This document shows positions 8,383 to 17,440 of a stretch of DNA of 64,000 bases, one piece after another (within the stretch, counting starts at the first letter, position 1; every line of letters begins with the position of its first letter). The DNA comes from Halalkalicoccus jeotgali B3 (lineage in GTDB: Archaea; Halobacteriota; Halobacteria; Halobacteriales; Halalkalicoccaceae), in contig NC_014297.1 in assembly GCF_000196895.1 (NCBI RefSeq), positions 744,001 to 808,000 on the forward strand, given 5' to 3'. The position numbers and the translations under genes were made by a program. Below the pieces are notes generated by a model. That model did no database searches. It had not been told where the DNA came from and saw only the letters and a program-made list of their open reading frames with translations.

Positions 8383-9753
8383 ATGGCAGGACCACCGATC
8401 GAGGAGATCCATTTCGAGGACGCACCCGATGTCGGGGCGGTGCCGGGCCCGGAGTCCACGCGGCTGGTCGAAAAGCAACGGGAAATCGACAGCAGTGCCG
8501 TCGCCTACCCCAACAACATCCCGTTGGCGTTCGAGGAGGGCAAGGGCGCGACGCTCCGGGACGCCGATGGCAACACCTTCATCGACCTGTTCGGGGGCAT
8601 CGGCGTGCTCAACGTCGGCCATTCCAACCCCTACGTGATGGAGGCGGTCCACGAGCAGGCCGACAGGATCGTTCATACGGTGGACTTCCCGAGCGAGGCA
8701 CGCCTCGAACTCATCGAGAAGCTCGACGAGATCGCGCCGGGTGAGCTCGCGGGCGACAACCGGGTGATCTTCGGCGGCCCGACCGGCAGCGATGCGATCG
8801 AGGCCGCCATCAAACTCGCGAAGTACAACACCGGCGGCACCGGCCTGATCGCCTTTCGGGGCGCCTATCACGGCCCCACCAGCGGCCCGATGAGTTTGAC
8901 GTCGAACAAGAAGTTCAAGGGCCACTACACGCCCTTGCTCCCGGACGTCGTCCACGCACCCTATCCGTACCCCTTCAGACAGGGCAAAACCGAGGACGAG
9001 GCCGTCAAGGACGCCCTCGAAGAAGTGCGCGCGATCGTCGAGGACCCCTACGGCGGGCTTGCGAACCCGGCGGGAATTTTCGCCGAGCCGATCCAGGGCG
9101 AGGGCGGGGTCGTCGTCCCGCCCGAGGGATTCCTCGAAGGGCTGCGCGAGATCGCCGACGACAACGCCCTCCCTCTAGTGTTCGATGAGATCCAATCCGG
9201 ACTGGGTCGCTCGGGCGAGTGGTTCGCCTGCGAGCACTACGACGTGACCCCCGACGCGATGACGATGGCGAAGGCCCTCGGTGGCGTTGGCTTCCCCCTC
9301 TCGGCGACGATGTACCGCGAGGAGCTCGACACCTGGGGGCCGGGCGATCACGCCGGCACCTATCGTGGGCACGTCGTCGCGATGCGCGCGGGCACGCGGG
9401 CCATCGAGTACATCCAGGCCCACGACCTGCTGGCCCACGCCCGCGAACTCGGCGAGTACCTTCGCGCCCGCCTCCGCGAGGCCGGCGAGGAAAACGAGCT
9501 GCTGGCCGAAGTACGGGGGAAGGGCCTGTTCATCGGCGCGGAGTTCGCCGAGGACGGTGAGCCTGTCGACGAGACGGTCGACGAAATCCAGCGCTACTGC
9601 TACGAACACGGCGTGCTGGTCTGGACCGCCGGACGCCACGGCAGCATCCTTCGCCTGCTCCCGCCGCTCGTGCTCACCGACGAACTCGCCGAAACCGCGA
9701 TGGACGTGGTTTGTGAGGCGATCGAACACGCGACCCCCGTGCGATCTGCCTGA
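8383..9753 (+). CDS. Class III aminotransferase, diaminobutyrate transaminase-like (DoeD/EctB type)
   Basis: 456 residues from [16 protein letters not shown]. It is a fold-type I PLP enzyme with cofactor-pocket block [26 protein letters not shown] and the Schiff-base lysine in [15 protein letters not shown]. The [14 protein letters not shown] segment resembles the TFRG block of diaminobutyrate and EctB-type transaminases more than GABA transaminases. In this neighbourhood the likely job is converting L-2,4-diaminobutyrate to aspartate semialdehyde after ectoine opening (a DoeD role). Substrate assignment is inference. The upstream in-frame extension to 8281 overlaps the regulatory dyads, so 8383 is preferred. 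Confidence 0.85.
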   Translation: MAGPPIEEIHFEDAPDVGAVPGPESTRLVEKQREIDSSAVAYPNNIPLAFEEGKGATLRDADGNTFIDLFGGIGVLNVGHSNPYVMEAVHEQADRIVHTVDFPSEARLELIEKLDEIAPGELAGDNRVIFGGPTGSDAIEAAIKLAKYNTGGTGLIAFRGAYHGPTSGPMSLTSNKKFKGHYTPLLPDVVHAPYPYPFRQGKTEDEAVKDALEEVRAIVEDPYGGLANPAGIFAEPIQGEGGVVVPPEGFLEGLREIADDNALPLVFDEIQSGLGRSGEWFACEHYDVTPDAMTMAKALGGVGFPLSATMYREELDTWGPGDHAGTYRGHVVAMRAGTRAIEYIQAHDLLAHARELGEYLRARLREAGEENELLAEVRGKGLFIGAEFAEDGEPVDETVDEIQRYCYEHGVLVWTAGRHGSILRLLPPLVLTDELAETAMDVVCEAIEHATPVRSA

Positions 9754-9804
9754 CGAACCCCAGATTTCGACGGTCGTTTCCCTTTCGCTCCTTTCGGGAA
9801 CTAG

Positions 9805-9821
9805 TACACGTAATATGTGTG
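9805..9821 (+). promoter_or_regulatory. Cluster dyad copy 3
   Basis: TACACG-TAATA-TGTGTG: half-sites with the same 5-bp spacing as the perfect copy at 11670. It is 88 bp before the small leader ORF and 204 bp before the transporter start. Confidence 0.5.
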
Positions 9822-9892
9822 TGCTATCTACAATAAGCGGAACCGTTATTACCGTCCTCAGCGATTGTGAATGATGGGTGACAGCACATACC

Positions 9893-10006
9893 ATGACTGG
9901 AGTTAGTGATCGTCCCGTAACCGGCGGGGATGCCGTGCGTGACCGCATCGCCCTCGATCGCTCGTTCGAACGCGAGGGGCGACTCGGTTCTGAGGGAGGG
10001 ACCTGA
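9893..10006 (+). CDS. 37-residue ORF just upstream of the BCCT transporter
   Basis: ATG at 9893 gives MTGVSDRPVTGGDAVRDRIA and ends GRLGSEGGT, stopping two bases before the GTG of the transporter. A purine-rich GGAGGGA near its 3' end could serve as the ribosome-binding site for the transporter, so translation may be coupled. It has no membrane segment or known motif. It could be a true small protein, a regulatory leader peptide or chance. Confidence 0.4.
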   Translation: MTGVSDRPVTGGDAVRDRIALDRSFEREGRLGSEGGT

Positions 10007-10008
10007 CC

Positions 10009-11637
10009 GTGGCCGACGACGACCTCGGGGCGGTCGGACGCTTCCGCGAGGAGATCGATCCGGTGGTCTTCCTCTTCGGTGCCGGACTGACTGTGGGAAT
10101 CATCGCGACGTTCTTCGCGAGTCCGGGCACCGTCGAGGGAGCCATCGCCTACCTGAATCAGGGGATGCTTCAGTACCTGAACTGGGCGTTGCTCGTGATC
10201 GTCTTCCTGATCGTCCTCTTTCTGATCTTCCTGATCGTCGGCCCGTGGGGAAAGATCAAGTTCGGTGACGAACCACCGGAATACAGCTTCATATCGTTTT
10301 TCACGATGCTCTATTCGGCGGGGTTCGCCGCCGGCGTGGTGTTCTGGGGACCGACCGAGGCGCTGTTTTACTACGCCAACCCCTCGCCGCTGTTCGACGT
10401 CTCGGGCGGGTCGGCCGCGGCGATGACCATCGCTATCCAACAGACGCTCTTTCACTGGGCGCTCCCCCAACTCGCGGTCTTCACCATCATGGGGCTCGCG
10501 ATCGGCTACTTCACGTACAACTACGAGAACGTCCCCCTCCGGGTCTCCTCGGCGCTCACGCCGATCCTCGGTGCCGACAACCTCGACGGACCGGTCGCGA
10601 AGGTCATCGACATTCTCGCGGTGTTCGCCACCATCGGTGGCGTCGCGACGTCGCTGGGGTTCATCGGGAGTCAGTTCATCAGCGGGCTGAGCTTCCAGTG
10701 GGGAATCGACCTCGGCAATGCCGGCATCCTGCTGGTGGTGACGACCATGACGCTGCTGTTTACCATCTCGATGGTACTGGGTGTCGACAAGGGGATCCGG
10801 CGACTCTCGAACTTCAACATGATCCTCTTCGTTGCCCTCATGGTCGCGACCTTCATCATCGGTCCGTCGATCTTCCTGGTGCTTCTGGGTACGCAGGCGG
10901 TCGGGGGGATGCTTACCGACTTCGTCTCGATGAGCCTCTTTACCGGTGCGGGCGTCGAAGGCGGTACGGAGTGGGTCAACTCGTGGACCGTCTTCTACTG
11001 GGCGTGGGCGCTCTCGTGGTCGCCTTTCGCCGGCGTGTTCATCGCGCGGATCTCGAAGGGACGAACCGTGAGGGAGGTCGCCTTCACCGGCATCGCCGCG
11101 ACCTCCGCGGCGACCATCCCGTGGTTCACCTTTGTCGGCGGTACGGCGGTCTGGGCCCAGCACAACGGTGTCGCTGACTTCAGCGCCGTGATCGCCGGCG
11201 AGGCCGGCCCGGAGGTCTCGGGGTTCATCCTGTTCGACGCGTTCCCGCTCGGAACCGTCTTCATGGTCTCCTTTATGGTCCTCGTGACGACCTTCTTCAT
11301 CACCTCCGCCGACTCCTCGACGCTCGCCGTCTCGATGATGACCACCGGCGGCAAAGCCCAGCCCTCGAACATCAACCGGATCTTCTGGGGCGTCGTCCTC
11401 GGGATGACCGCGGCGATCCTCATGATCATCGGCGGTATCGAGGCGCTCCAGTCGGCGGCGATCATCACGGGCGCACCGTTCGCGTTCGTCTGTTTCCTCG
11501 CCTTGCTCGGGCTTGCAAAGGACTTCAGTGCGACCCATGGCCGCGTGATCCTACAGGACGGCGCGTGGATCATCGGCTCCGGTCCCGATCGCTCGAAGCC
11601 GGCGGACACACCGTCCGCCGCCAACGACGACGACTGA
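10009..11637 (+). CDS. BCCT-family transporter (betaine/ectoine-type compatible solute uptake)
   Basis: 542 residues from GTG, with 12 predicted TM helices. It has the family block WALSWSPFAGVFIARISKGRT (the Trp-rich TM8 region, about residue 330) and an N-terminal PEYSFISFFTMLYSAGF segment. The Gly-rich TM3 stretch, which in Na+-coupled betaine carriers reads GMGIG, here is AGFAAGVVFWG, so substrate or coupling ion may differ. The family imports glycine betaine, choline, carnitine and ectoines. Sitting among ectoine-catabolic genes, it most likely brings in the substrate; this is inference. The C-terminal tail is short and hydrophilic, without the long osmosensing domain of BetP. Confidence 0.9.
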   Translation: MADDDLGAVGRFREEIDPVVFLFGAGLTVGIIATFFASPGTVEGAIAYLNQGMLQYLNWALLVIVFLIVLFLIFLIVGPWGKIKFGDEPPEYSFISFFTMLYSAGFAAGVVFWGPTEALFYYANPSPLFDVSGGSAAAMTIAIQQTLFHWALPQLAVFTIMGLAIGYFTYNYENVPLRVSSALTPILGADNLDGPVAKVIDILAVFATIGGVATSLGFIGSQFISGLSFQWGIDLGNAGILLVVTTMTLLFTISMVLGVDKGIRRLSNFNMILFVALMVATFIIGPSIFLVLLGTQAVGGMLTDFVSMSLFTGAGVEGGTEWVNSWTVFYWAWALSWSPFAGVFIARISKGRTVREVAFTGIAATSAATIPWFTFVGGTAVWAQHNGVADFSAVIAGEAGPEVSGFILFDAFPLGTVFMVSFMVLVTTFFITSADSSTLAVSMMTTGGKAQPSNINRIFWGVVLGMTAAILMIIGGIEALQSAAIITGAPFAFVCFLALLGLAKDFSATHGRVILQDGAWIIGSGPDRSKPADTPSAANDDD

Positions 11638-11669
11638 GCGGCTCGATTCGGAACCGTTTTCCGACGCCG

Positions 11670-11686
11670 TACACAATTTTTGTGTA
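11670..11686 (+). promoter_or_regulatory. Cluster dyad copy 4 (perfect palindrome at a start codon)
   Basis: TACACA-ATTTT-TGTGTA, a perfect 6-bp dyad whose last base is the A of the ATG at 11686. A protein bound here would cover the start of a leaderless transcript. Confidence 0.6.
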
Positions 11687-12345
11687 TGGGTGATGAGAAC
11701 GAAACTACCGGGAGCGAGTCAGCCGTCGATCCCGCGTTCGATCCCGACCGCGATCGGGGTGTACTGACCCCGAGCGACCGGGAGTTCCTGCTCGGGCGCA
11801 AGACCGACTACACCGATCACTCGAAAAAGCAGAAGCGAAACCGGATCCGCCGGCGGGTTCGCAACGCGATCCTCGATTTCACGATCCTCTTCGAGTACCT
11901 CGACGAGCGCGACCGCGAGACGGTCTTCGACCCCGAAAACGAGGAGTGTGACGCCTACACGCGCGGGATCACCGACACGCTCGCCTTCCTCCATCTGGGG
12001 ACGATGGGCTACTCGACGCCGTTCAAAGACATGCTCGCCCGCGGCGTCTCGAAGGGCGAGCAGGAACTGGCGGGTTCGGACTACCGGATGGTCAACGTCG
12101 AGTTCAACGTCGACCCCGTCGGCCGGATCGACGTCGACGAGGTCGTCGAGAAGCTCGATCGGGGTGCCTTCGAGGAGATCACCGACGAGGAGCTTCGTGC
12201 GTTCGTCCGCCTGCTGGCCGAAAGCGAGGACTTCTCGCCCGGACCGCTGCGCGAGGAGATCAAGGGCCAGATGGATCACTTCGCCGAGCGGGCCGCCGAG
12301 GCCGCGACCCGGCGCGACAGACAGATCGGCGAGTTGACCGACTAG
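11686..12345 (+). CDS. Conserved haloarchaeal protein of unknown function
   Basis: 219 residues from ATG at 11686 (MGDENETTGSESAVDP); a TTG two codons upstream is less likely. The body is largely helical and charged, with a basic block HSKKQKRNRIRRRVRN (about residues 46-61) amid an acidic protein, which suggests nucleic acid or partner binding. There are no membrane segments or metal motifs. It starts directly on a perfect copy of the cluster dyad, so it may belong to the same regulon, and its end overlaps the convergent M20 gene by 4 bp. Function unknown. Confidence 0.75.
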   Translation: MGDENETTGSESAVDPAFDPDRDRGVLTPSDREFLLGRKTDYTDHSKKQKRNRIRRRVRNAILDFTILFEYLDERDRETVFDPENEECDAYTRGITDTLAFLHLGTMGYSTPFKDMLARGVSKGEQELAGSDYRMVNVEFNVDPVGRIDVDEVVEKLDRGAFEEITDEELRAFVRLLAESEDFSPGPLREEIKGQMDHFAERAAEAATRRDRQIGELTD

Positions 12346-13622
12346 GGACGCTCCTTTCGGATCCGCTCGATCGACTCGGTCAGTACGTCCACGGCGATCC
12401 CCAGACTGCGCTCGTCGACGTCGAAGTGGGGTGTGTGGTGGCTGTCGGGGTGGTCCGTCCCGACGATGGCGTAGGTGGCCAGCCCGCCCGCCTCCTGGAC
12501 CGCCTGCATGAGGAACGTCGCGTCCTCGCTCGCGCCGAACTCCGCCGTCCCGACCGGCCGATTGACGCCCTCGACCCCGCGTGCGACTTCCTGGACCAGT
12601 GTCGCGAGTTCGGGGTCGCTGTCGGCACGCGGGGACTCGCTGTGGATCGCCACGTCGGCCCCACAGCCGTGCATCTCGGCGGCCGAGGTGCAGATCCGCT
12701 CGAAACGCCCCTTCATCGACTCCATCAGCCGAGTCGTCTCGCCGCGTACCTCCGCGGTGATCCTCGCGTCCTCCGCGATCACGTTGCTCGCGGTGCCGGC
12801 CTCGACCCGGCCGACGTTCACCCGCGTCATCCCCTCGCTGTGACGGGGAATCGCGTAGGCCTCGCTCACCGCGCTCGCCATCGCCTGGATCGCGTTGGCC
12901 CCCTTCTCGGGCGCTTGGCCCGCATGGGAGGACTCGCCCTCGAACGCGACGTTCATGTGGCTCATCGCCAGTGGTTTCTCCATGCCTGCGACGACTTCCC
13001 CCGTGGGGTGGTCCAGTCCGACGTGGACACACAGCAGGTACTCGATCCCCTTGGCGTAGGGTCCCTCGGCCATCGGCCGGCCGCCGCCGCCCTCCTCCTC
13101 GGCGGGCTGGAAGAAGACGGTGAACGTCCCCGAGAAGTCGCTCTCGGCGACGGCTTCCAGTACCGCGAGCCCGACCGTCATGTGGGCGTCGTGCCCGCAG
13201 GCGTGCATTAGTCCCTCATGTTCGGAGCGAAACCCCTCGCGTGCGGGACGGTGACTCTCGTCCGGGGCCTCCTCGACGAACAAGCCGTCGATGTCGACGC
13301 GCAACCCGATCGAGGGCCCCTCCCCCCGGTCGAGCACGGCCACACAACCCGTGTAGCCCCCCTCACAGGCGTCGAGGACGTCCTCACGTGCGCCCCGCTT
13401 GCGGGCGCGCTCGAACCACGGCGCCAGCTCCTCGTCGCTCGGTACCGCCATCCGTTCGTCGGGGGCCATCGCCTCCCGTCCCACCGCGAGTTCGTCCACT
13501 TCCACCTCCTCGATCGCCTCGACCAGCAGGCTCGTCGTGTAGAACTCCCGCCACGCCGGTTCGGGGTATCGGTGGAACGACCGCCGGCGCTCGCTCAGCC
13601 CCTCGTGCATCGTCCGTGACAT
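12342..13622 (-). CDS. M20 amidohydrolase, AbgA-like (p-aminobenzoyl-glutamate hydrolase subunit A family)
   Basis: 426 residues. Family blocks are RRRSFHRYPEPAWREF, an AbgA-type insertion (RMAVPSDEEL, ERARKRGA, EGGYTGCVAVLD), metal motif MHACGHDAHMT, and FFQPAEEEGGGGRPM. These give two metal-binding His/Asp/Glu sets expected of a zinc or manganese amidase acting in the cytosol. AbgA cleaves p-aminobenzoyl-glutamate, but related M20 enzymes deacylate N-acyl amino acids. Here, beside an ectoine hydrolase and without a canonical DoeB, it may deacetylate N-acetyl-2,4-diaminobutyrate (I recall an M20 enzyme called DoeB2 for this step). It is divergent from the dehydrogenase at 13728 over a dyad copy. 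A start at the second Met (13610) is possible. Confidence 0.88.
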   Translation of the reverse strand: MSRTMHEGLSERRRSFHRYPEPAWREFYTTSLLVEAIEEVEVDELAVGREAMAPDERMAVPSDEELAPWFERARKRGAREDVLDACEGGYTGCVAVLDRGEGPSIGLRVDIDGLFVEEAPDESHRPAREGFRSEHEGLMHACGHDAHMTVGLAVLEAVAESDFSGTFTVFFQPAEEEGGGGRPMAEGPYAKGIEYLLCVHVGLDHPTGEVVAGMEKPLAMSHMNVAFEGESSHAGQAPEKGANAIQAMASAVSEAYAIPRHSEGMTRVNVGRVEAGTASNVIAEDARITAEVRGETTRLMESMKGRFERICTSAAEMHGCGADVAIHSESPRADSDPELATLVQEVARGVEGVNRPVGTAEFGASEDATFLMQAVQEAGGLATYAIVGTDHPDSHHTPHFDVDERSLGIAVDVLTESIERIRKERP

Positions 13623-13657
13623 TCTCTCACGAACTCGTCGCCCCAGTCACTTAAAAA

Positions 13658-13675
13658 TACACAGAAACCGTAGAC
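13658..13675 (+). promoter_or_regulatory. Cluster dyad copy 5
   Basis: TACACAGAAACCGTAGAC lies in the divergent gap between the M20 hydrolase (36 bp away) and the dehydrogenase (53 bp away). It matches copies 1 and 7 at 15 of 18 positions each. Confidence 0.6.
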
Positions 13676-13727
13676 AGCGAACACGAAGACTTTAGCGCCG
13701 TGCGCCCGATCGAGTGGAGTGATACCT

Positions 13728-14696
13728 ATGACCGAGGAACGACCCGACGTAGTGGTGTTACGCGAGGGAACCGAGGGGCTCTCGACCGAACCATATGCCG
13801 AGGAACTGCGCGAGCGACTGCCCGAGTACGAGGTTCGACGCGCTCGGACGCCGAGCGAGGAGCGCGACCTGATCGAGGGTGCCCGGGTCGCCACGGGGGT
13901 TCGCATCGACGAGGAACTCCTGTCTCACGCAACCGATCTCGAACTGTTCGCGTGTGCCTTCGCGGGCACCGAGCACCTCCCGACCGAGGCGCTGCGCGAG
14001 CGGGGGATAGCGCTGACCAACGCCGGCGGGATCCACGCCCCGGGGCTCGCGGAGGGCGTTCTCGGCAACATGCTCGTGTTCGCCCGCCGGCTCCACGAGG
14101 GCTGGCGACGAAAGGAGAACAGGGAGTGGCGCCACTTCCAGTCGGGCGAACTCACCGGGAGCACTGTCACGATCGTCGGCCTCGGCTCCATCGGGGAGGC
14201 GCTCACCCAACGATTAGAGGGCATGGAGGTCGAGACCATCGGGGTACGCTACTCGCCGGAGAAGGGCGGACCGACCGACGAGGTGATCGGGTTCGACGAG
14301 GCGGCACTCCACGACGCGCTCGCCCGGACCGACTATCTGGTGATCGCCTGCCCGCTGACCGACACCACGAGAGGACTGATCGGCGAGGACGAGTTCGCCA
14401 CCCTGCCGCCCGAGGCGGTCCTGATCAACACCGCCCGCGGGCCGATCGTCGAGACCGACGCCCTGGTGGGCGCGATCCAGACGAACTCGATTCGGGGGGC
14501 GGCACTGGACGTGACCGACCCCGAACCCCTGCCGCCCGACCACGTCCTGTGGGGGTTCGAGAACGTTCTGATAACCCCGCATACGGGCGGGCACACCCCC
14601 AAACACTGGGATCGACTCGCAGAAATCGTCGCCGGAAACGTCGCGGCGCTCGATTCCGGTGGCGACCTCGAGAACCTCGTGTTTGCGCCGGAGTGA
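13728..14696 (+). CDS. D-2-hydroxyacid dehydrogenase, NAD(P)-dependent
   Basis: 322 residues from ATG at 13728, preceded by a Shine-Dalgarno-like GGAGTGAT; a GTG three codons upstream is the alternative. The Rossmann motif is TVTIVGLGSIGEALTQ (about residue 140). Catalytic Arg is in NTARGPIVE, Glu in DVTDPEPLP, and His in TPHTGGHT, all expected for reversible 2-oxoacid reduction. The exact substrate cannot be read from sequence. Its place between the M20 hydrolase and the malate:quinone oxidoreductase-like gene suggests handling a 2-oxo or 2-hydroxy acid in the same pathway. It ends one base before the convergent flavoprotein. Confidence 0.88.
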   Translation: MTEERPDVVVLREGTEGLSTEPYAEELRERLPEYEVRRARTPSEERDLIEGARVATGVRIDEELLSHATDLELFACAFAGTEHLPTEALRERGIALTNAGGIHAPGLAEGVLGNMLVFARRLHEGWRRKENREWRHFQSGELTGSTVTIVGLGSIGEALTQRLEGMEVETIGVRYSPEKGGPTDEVIGFDEAALHDALARTDYLVIACPLTDTTRGLIGEDEFATLPPEAVLINTARGPIVETDALVGAIQTNSIRGAALDVTDPEPLPPDHVLWGFENVLITPHTGGHTPKHWDRLAEIVAGNVAALDSGGDLENLVFAPE

Positions 14697-16058
14697 TCAG
14701 TCGTCGGCGGCGATCGGTCGCTCCTCGCGGGGGAAGTTCCCGATCGTCGCCTCGCGGAACGCCTCCTCGTCGAACTCGAACGCGCCGTTCAGGAATTCGA
14801 GGACCTGTTCGGTGTCGCGCATGGCGTTTTTCAGGCACGTCGAGGCCCCCGGCGAGGGCGTGATGTTGAAGATGATGTCCTCGCCGGTGATCTTGGCCTC
14901 GCCCATGTCGAGGGTCTTTCCGTCCGTATCGACGATCTGCGGGCGAACGCCGCCGTAGCCCTTCGCGCGCTCGATATCGTCGAGTCCGACGCTCGGCACC
15001 ACCTTCTGGACGTGCGGCAGGAACGAGCGTTTTCCGACCTCGGGGACGTCGTAGACCAGGTTCTTGAGGACGTACGGCAACAGGACCCGATCGGCGAGCA
15101 CGTTTCCGTAGCTCAAAAACGAGTCGGCGTTCAGACCGAAGACGTCGAGGAAGTCCTCGACGGTCGAGATCCGCCCCCGTTCGAGTTCGGGCACCAGCTT
15201 TGCGGTCGGCCCGAAGCGCGTGATCGAGTCGTCGTGGACGTCCGCGTCGCCGTGGATCGCGGCGAAGGGGAGTTTCTGCATCTGGAGGGTATACACCTTG
15301 CCGTTGAGCAGGTCGTCCGCGAGGAAGAAACTCCCCGCGACGGGCAATAGGGACATGTCCTCGCCGTAGCCCATCTCCTTTGCGACCTGCAGGCTGTGTG
15401 AGCCCGCGGCGACGACCGTCGCGTCGGCCTCGAACCAGCCCGCCTCGCTCTCGACGATGAAGCCGTCGTCGGTCTCGTCGAGGCGCTTTACCTCGCTGTC
15501 GGTGTAGACGTCGACGCCGGCCTCCTTGCGGGCCGCCTCGACGAACGATTTTGCGGTCTCACCGTAGTCGACGACGTAGCCGTCGGGCGTCTGGAGGGCG
15601 TATAGCTCGGTGTCGGGATCCCGCCCGTCGACGACGTTGGGCTCGATTTCGGCGATCTCCTCGCGGTCGATGGGCCGGAGCTTCGGGTACAGATCGGCAA
15701 AGCCTTCCTCGGTGTAGCGCCGCCGTAGCTCGTCGGCCTCCTCTTTCCCGACCGCCAGCACCATCTTGCTTCGCTTGCTGTGGAACTCCCTGTCGGGATC
15801 CTCCCGTTCGAGGTAACCCGCCAGCAGCTGGGCGCCCTCGTTTACCTCTTCGGCCTTCTCCCGGGTGTAGTTGGTCTCGATGTCCCCGAAGTGAAGCGTC
15901 TGGGAGTTGTTCGTGTGGTGGGAGTTGATCGAGGCGATCTCCGCTTCTTTCTCCAGGAGCGCCACTCGCTCGATGTCGGTGAACTTCGATACAGTATAGA
16001 GCAGTGCTGCGCCACTGATCCCTCCGCCGACGATGACGAGGTCGTATTTTTCTACCAT
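14697..16058 (-). CDS. FAD-dependent malate:quinone oxidoreductase-like protein
   Basis: 453 residues from MVEKYDLVIVGGGISGAAL (ATG at 16058). It has an N-terminal dinucleotide fold GGGISG, an acidic ribose-binding block LLEKEAEIASINSHHTNNS, and a C-terminal ITPSPGASTCLKNA similar to the SPGAS block of Mqo. It lacks a signal peptide and would be a peripheral membrane enzyme passing electrons to quinone. If it oxidises malate to oxaloacetate, it would drain aspartate- or fumarate-derived carbon from ectoine breakdown into the TCA cycle; L-2-hydroxyglutarate oxidase-like activity is an alternative. No clear copy of the cluster dyad lies upstream. It is downstream of the doeA homologue in the same direction (138-bp gap). 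Confidence 0.8.
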   Translation of the reverse strand: MVEKYDLVIVGGGISGAALLYTVSKFTDIERVALLEKEAEIASINSHHTNNSQTLHFGDIETNYTREKAEEVNEGAQLLAGYLEREDPDREFHSKRSKMVLAVGKEEADELRRRYTEEGFADLYPKLRPIDREEIAEIEPNVVDGRDPDTELYALQTPDGYVVDYGETAKSFVEAARKEAGVDVYTDSEVKRLDETDDGFIVESEAGWFEADATVVAAGSHSLQVAKEMGYGEDMSLLPVAGSFFLADDLLNGKVYTLQMQKLPFAAIHGDADVHDDSITRFGPTAKLVPELERGRISTVEDFLDVFGLNADSFLSYGNVLADRVLLPYVLKNLVYDVPEVGKRSFLPHVQKVVPSVGLDDIERAKGYGGVRPQIVDTDGKTLDMGEAKITGEDIIFNITPSPGASTCLKNAMRDTEQVLEFLNGAFEFDEEAFREATIGNFPREERPIAADD

Positions 16059-16196
16059 AGTTGAAAACCTTGCTGCGACGGCCGCTCTCACTCTCACGTC
16101 GGGTGTCGGGTACTTTTCTATGTCGGTATCGGTCGGTAGAAACGTTATCACGCCCCAATCGGCCGGATCGACGGCGCGTCTCGGGGCGCGGGACGA

Positions 16197-17390
16197 TCAG
16201 ACTGAAAAGACCTTCTGGGGGAACGAGGAGAACCGTTCGGCGCCGTTCGCGGTCACGCGAAACGACTCGCTGATCTCGACGCCCAGTTCGTCCGTCCAGA
16301 TCCCCGGGATCATGTGGAAGGTCATGTTCTCCTCCAAGACGGTTTCATCACCCGGTCGGATGCTCGCGGTGTGCTCGCCCCAGTCCGGCGGATACCCGAG
16401 CCCCATCGAGTAGCCGATCCTGTCTTCCTTCTCGATGCCGTGTTTCGCGATCGACTCGCGCCACGCCCGCTCGACGGCCTCGCAGGTCACGCCCGGTTCG
16501 GCCGTATCGAGCGCCGCGTTCAGCCCCTCGACGACGACGTCCGCGACCCGCCCCATCTCCTCGGGAACATCGCCGATCACGGCGGTTCGCGCAAGCGGCG
16601 AGTGATACCGGTGGCGACAGCCCGCGAGTTCGACGATCACGGGATCCCCATCCGAGAAGGGTTCGTCCGACCACGTGAGATGGGGCGTCCCCGTGTGCTC
16701 GCCCGAGGGCATCAGCGGGACGATCGCGGGGTAGTCGCCCCCGAACTCGCCGGTTCCCTCGATCAGGGTGCGGTAGATCTCGCTTGCGACTCGTGATTCG
16801 GGAACGCCCTCGCCCATTGCGTCGATTCCGGCCTGCATCGCCGCCTCCGAGAGGCGAGTGGCCTCCTCGATCAGTTCGATCTCCCGCTTTGACTTCCTGA
16901 TACGGACCCACCCCACCAGCAGGGTCGAATCGGAGAACGTCGCCTCGGGAAGGCGCTCCTGGAGGCGCTGGTGGGATTTGGCGGTGTAGTACGAGGCGTC
17001 CATCTCGACGCCGATGTGGGTGTCGTCCCACCCCATCTCCTCTATGACCCGCGCAACGAAGTCCATCGGGTGTTTGTCCACGGGCGAGTGGACGTGATCG
17101 TCGCTGTAGGCGCGTAGGTTCTTGTGATCGATCCAGACGGTCGCCTTCGCGCCGTTTTTGTCCATTCCGCGGCCGATCCAGACGGGCTGGTCGTGATCCA
17201 ATGAGACCACGAGTCCCTGATGGACGTAAAAGGACCACCCGTCGTAGCCCGAGAGGTAGTTCATGTTCGCGGGGTCGGTCACGAACAGCGTCTCGATCCC
17301 CGCCTCCCGCATGCGCTCTTTGGTCCGGTCAATCCGCCGTTCGTACTCCGCTTGTTCGAACACCTGCACGGTAATCACTGACAAGACCAT
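16197..17390 (-). CDS. doeA: Ectoine hydrolase (DoeA/EutD family, M24 pita-bread fold)
   Basis: 397 residues from ATG at 17390 (MVLSVITVQVFEQAEY), the same length as bacterial DoeA; the open frame to 17918 is not used. The fold is that of Xaa-Pro peptidases, but the metal site is dismantled: the usual first Asp is replaced in VIVELAGC and the second in YHSPLARTA. This is a hallmark of ectoine hydrolase. Further DoeA-like blocks are SGYDGWSFYVHQ (about residue 50), PHLTWSDEPF, YPPDWGEHTASIRPGD and MTFHMIPGIW. DoeA opens the ectoine ring to N-acetyl-2,4-diaminobutyrate in the cytosol. It follows the aminotransferase at 17441 in the same direction and precedes the flavoprotein. Confidence 0.88.
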   Translation of the reverse strand: MVLSVITVQVFEQAEYERRIDRTKERMREAGIETLFVTDPANMNYLSGYDGWSFYVHQGLVVSLDHDQPVWIGRGMDKNGAKATVWIDHKNLRAYSDDHVHSPVDKHPMDFVARVIEEMGWDDTHIGVEMDASYYTAKSHQRLQERLPEATFSDSTLLVGWVRIRKSKREIELIEEATRLSEAAMQAGIDAMGEGVPESRVASEIYRTLIEGTGEFGGDYPAIVPLMPSGEHTGTPHLTWSDEPFSDGDPVIVELAGCRHRYHSPLARTAVIGDVPEEMGRVADVVVEGLNAALDTAEPGVTCEAVERAWRESIAKHGIEKEDRIGYSMGLGYPPDWGEHTASIRPGDETVLEENMTFHMIPGIWTDELGVEISESFRVTANGAERFSSFPQKVFSV

Positions 17391-17404
17391 CCTCTCGGGC
17401 GCGG

Positions 17405-17422
17405 GACTTATGTTTTCGTGTA
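17405..17422 (-). promoter_or_regulatory. Cluster dyad copy 6 (half-site) upstream of doeA
   Basis: On the minus strand TACACG-AAAAC-ATAAGT: one half-site is conserved, the other weak. It lies 15-32 bp before the doeA start at 17390. Support is weaker than for copies 1, 4, 5 and 7. Confidence 0.35.
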
Positions 17423-17440
17423 TCCCGAAAACGAAAGTCG

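Noticed and set aside
9175-11538. 787-residue open frame on the minus strand across the BCCT transporter
   Set aside because: Charged, repetitive Arg/Asp/Glu/Gly composition with no motif; it lies opposite a well-supported 12-TM transporter.
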